Below, piece after piece: positions 13,454 to 15,093 of a DNA stretch of 15,093 nucleotides. The position numbers and the translations under genes are program-made. The first letter of the stretch is position 1. The number at the start of each line of letters is the position of its first letter. Origin of the DNA: UBA9547 sp043769845 (GTDB lineage Bacteria; Bacteroidota; Bacteroidia; Cytophagales; UBA9547); the NCBI GenBank assembly GCA_043769845.1, contig JAYVIX010000260.1, positions 1-15,093 of the forward strand, given 5' to 3'. The notes beneath the pieces are model-generated. The model ran no database searches, was not told the DNA's origin, and saw only the letters and a list, made by a program, of their open reading frames with translations.

Positions 13454-15093
13454 TTGCAATCGATCTACGACATAGCCGAAATTTGTGCAAGAAAAGGAAT
13501 TGACACCGTTGTGATTTCGCCTGGTTCACGTTCTGCACCTCTGGTACTCGCTTTTTCGCGTCACCCGAAAATAGAAAAACACGTTGTTTTGGACGAACGT
13601 TGTGCCGCTTATTTAGCTTTGGGTATGGCGCTCACTTCGGGTAAAACCGTGGCGCTTGTGTGTACTTCAGGCACGGCCACTCTCAATTTTGCGCCCGCAG
13701 TAGCGGAAGCTTTTTACTTGGATATTCCTTTGCTCATTCTTACGGCCGATCGTCCGCCAGAATGGATCGATCAGGCAGATGGGCAAACGATTCGTCAGCA
13801 AAATTTGTACGGAAGCCATGTTAAAAAATCATTTCAACTTCCAGCAGATTATTCGCATCCCGATTCAGTTTGGCACATCAATCGTGCGGTAAACGAAGCC
13901 ATCAATTTGACGCAAAGTTCGGTAAAAGGACCAGTGCATATCAATATTCCACTACGAGAACCGCTTTATCCAAGCGAGGAAACCCCAATTGGTTATTCTG
14001 ACGTTCGAATTATTCAACGAACAGAATCGTATAAAAAAGTGCTTCCATCAGATTGGGATCAAATGAAAGAGGAATTCAATCATTCAGATCGTAGGGTTTT
14101 GGTTTTAGGACAACAAACTTATAGTCAGGAATTTATAAAAGAACTTCGGATTTTTGTAGAAGCCACAGGCACCATACTCATTGCCGATGTGCTAGCAAAC
14201 ACGCATTTCCTGAAAGGCGATTTTGTGCGTCATCAAGATTTGTTTTTGGCCAATCTGCTTCCGCAGCAATTAGAATCTTTGAAACCCGATATGCTCATAA
14301 CAATTGGTGGTTCATTGATTTCAAAACATTTAAAATTATTCATTAGAAAATATCAACCCGAAATTCATTGGCATGTAGGCGAAGGCGACAGTTGTCCCGA
14401 TACGTTCCGTGCGCTTACGCGTCATGTTCCCGTTTCGCCATTTGCGTTTTTGAAAACTGCCAACAGAACAGCGAGTGGTTTTGATACTGAACGTAACGAA
14501 GTGTTTTCGTATTTATGGCACGGAGCCGACAAAATTATCGGGTTAAAACTGAAAGAATATCAAAAGGAAATTCCATTTTCTGATTTTTCTTCCGCCTTCC
14601 AATTGATTCAGCTTTTGCCAAGTAACAGTATTTTCCATGTGGCAAATAGCATGTCGGTACGGTATGCCAATTTTATTGGTTTGCACAAAGCGATAGAAGT
14701 ACACAGCAATCGTGGAACGAGTGGAATTGATGGTTGCCTAAGTACTGCGATGGGAACGGCTCTGAAAACGACCAAGACGGTCACGTTGCTCATTGGCGAT
14801 TTGGCTTTTTTCTACGACAGCAACGCTTTCTTTCAAGACCAAATTCCTGAAAATCTGAAAATTGTGGTGATCAACAATCGCTCGGGCAATATCTTTAAAA
14901 TGATTGACGGGCCAGCGCATTTGCCCGAGAGTGAAAAATATTTCGAGACCAAACACCAGCGTTCGGTTCAGTTTCTAGTGGAGGGTTTTGGAGTGAAATA
15001 CATTCAGGCCAATGAACAAGCAACACTTAAAAAGAATATTCAAGAATTATTTAGCCAACCTGGATGTGCTGTTTTGGAAATAAATACCAATTC
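13454..15093 (+). CDS. menD: 2-succinyl-5-enolpyruvyl-6-hydroxy-3-cyclohexene-1-carboxylate synthase (MenD), runs off the window
   Basis: MenD is a thiamine-diphosphate enzyme that joins 2-oxoglutarate and isochorismate, the first committed step to menaquinone, in the cytoplasm. An open frame of 546 complete codons runs to the window edge with no stop. Its length is close to the whole family, so only a short C-terminal piece should be missing. Motifs: SPGSRSAPL (22-30), the catalytic Glu48 in DER, TSGTA (71-75), LTADRPPEW (96-104), QTIRQQNLYG (111-120), NRGTSGIDG, and the diphosphate and metal site GDLAFFYDSN (448-457) with NLKIVVINN after it. The frame upstream is closed by a TAA at 13439-13441 and the only start available is TTG 13454 (LQSIYDIAEIC); this leaves the first motif intact. 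It is divergent from mnmD, with its own promoter. Confidence 0.92.
   Translation, partial: MQSIYDIAEICARKGIDTVVISPGSRSAPLVLAFSRHPKIEKHVVLDERCAAYLALGMALTSGKTVALVCTSGTATLNFAPAVAEAFYLDIPLLILTADRPPEWIDQADGQTIRQQNLYGSHVKKSFQLPADYSHPDSVWHINRAVNEAINLTQSSVKGPVHINIPLREPLYPSEETPIGYSDVRIIQRTESYKKVLPSDWDQMKEEFNHSDRRVLVLGQQTYSQEFIKELRIFVEATGTILIADVLANTHFLKGDFVRHQDLFLANLLPQQLESLKPDMLITIGGSLISKHLKLFIRKYQPEIHWHVGEGDSCPDTFRALTRHVPVSPFAFLKTANRTASGFDTERNEVFSYLWHGADKIIGLKLKEYQKEIPFSDFSSAFQLIQLLPSNSIFHVANSMSVRYANFIGLHKAIEVHSNRGTSGIDGCLSTAMGTALKTTKTVTLLIGDLAFFYDSNAFFQDQIPENLKIVVINNRSGNIFKMIDGPAHLPESEKYFETKHQRSVQFLVEGFGVKYIQANEQATLKKNIQELFSQPGCAVLEINTN

Noticed and set aside
13083..13538. Minus-strand frame of 151 codons across the mnmD-menD spacer
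   Set aside because: It overlaps the clear 5' ends of both mnmD and menD and has no recognisable motif.
1..15093. CRISPR array, insertion sequence or prophage
   Set aside because: No regularly spaced repeats, transposase or phage genes are visible. The only repeats are the short ones listed.

Overview
The window looks like a chromosomal segment from a Bacteroidota (Bacteroidetes) genome. Three things point there: secreted proteins with type IX secretion (T9SS) C-terminal sorting domains; the nadK / DUF6089 (PorG-like) / uppS / bamA / skp-skp gene order typical of that phylum; and repeated promoter elements of the phylum-specific form TAnnTTTG (the -7 box) upstream of several genes. The DNA is AT-rich and Shine-Dalgarno sequences are generally weak or absent, which also fits. 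I cannot name the genus.

Layout. (1) Bases 1-2822 are accessory. A large T9SS cargo gene has lost its start region and is cut by an in-frame TGA at 1620-1622. It is followed by two small secreted Cys-rich proteins that share the peptide QAQPNPCNCDP but end in different sorting signals: a T9SS domain in one and a hydrophobic C-terminal segment in the other. (2) Bases 2823-2978 hold what looks like a decayed tRNA (Val-like) and a 20-bp hairpin. (3) Two minus-strand genes follow: an N-carbamoylputrescine amidase (aguB) and a PstS-like phosphate-binding lipoprotein. (4) Bases 5128-12534 are a plus-strand envelope-biogenesis cluster: nadK, two DUF6089/PorG-like outer-membrane proteins, uppS, bamA and two Skp/OmpH chaperones, closed by a strong terminator. 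(5) mnmD is on the minus strand. Divergent from it, menD runs off the right edge and is almost complete.

How they work together. UppS makes the undecaprenyl carrier for cell-wall and surface glycans. The Skp proteins chaperone outer-membrane proteins across the periplasm and BamA inserts them. PorG-like proteins are outer-membrane parts associated with the T9SS ring, the machine that would export the T9SS cargo encoded at the left end. NadK, MnmD (wobble-uridine modification), AguB (putrescine synthesis) and MenD (menaquinone synthesis) are housekeeping enzymes. No gene-free stretch exceeds about 215 bases. The most unusual part is the left end: the paired CxCDP mini-proteins, the broken cargo gene and the tRNA relic. 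The rest is a conserved core region with a few regulatory details worth checking.
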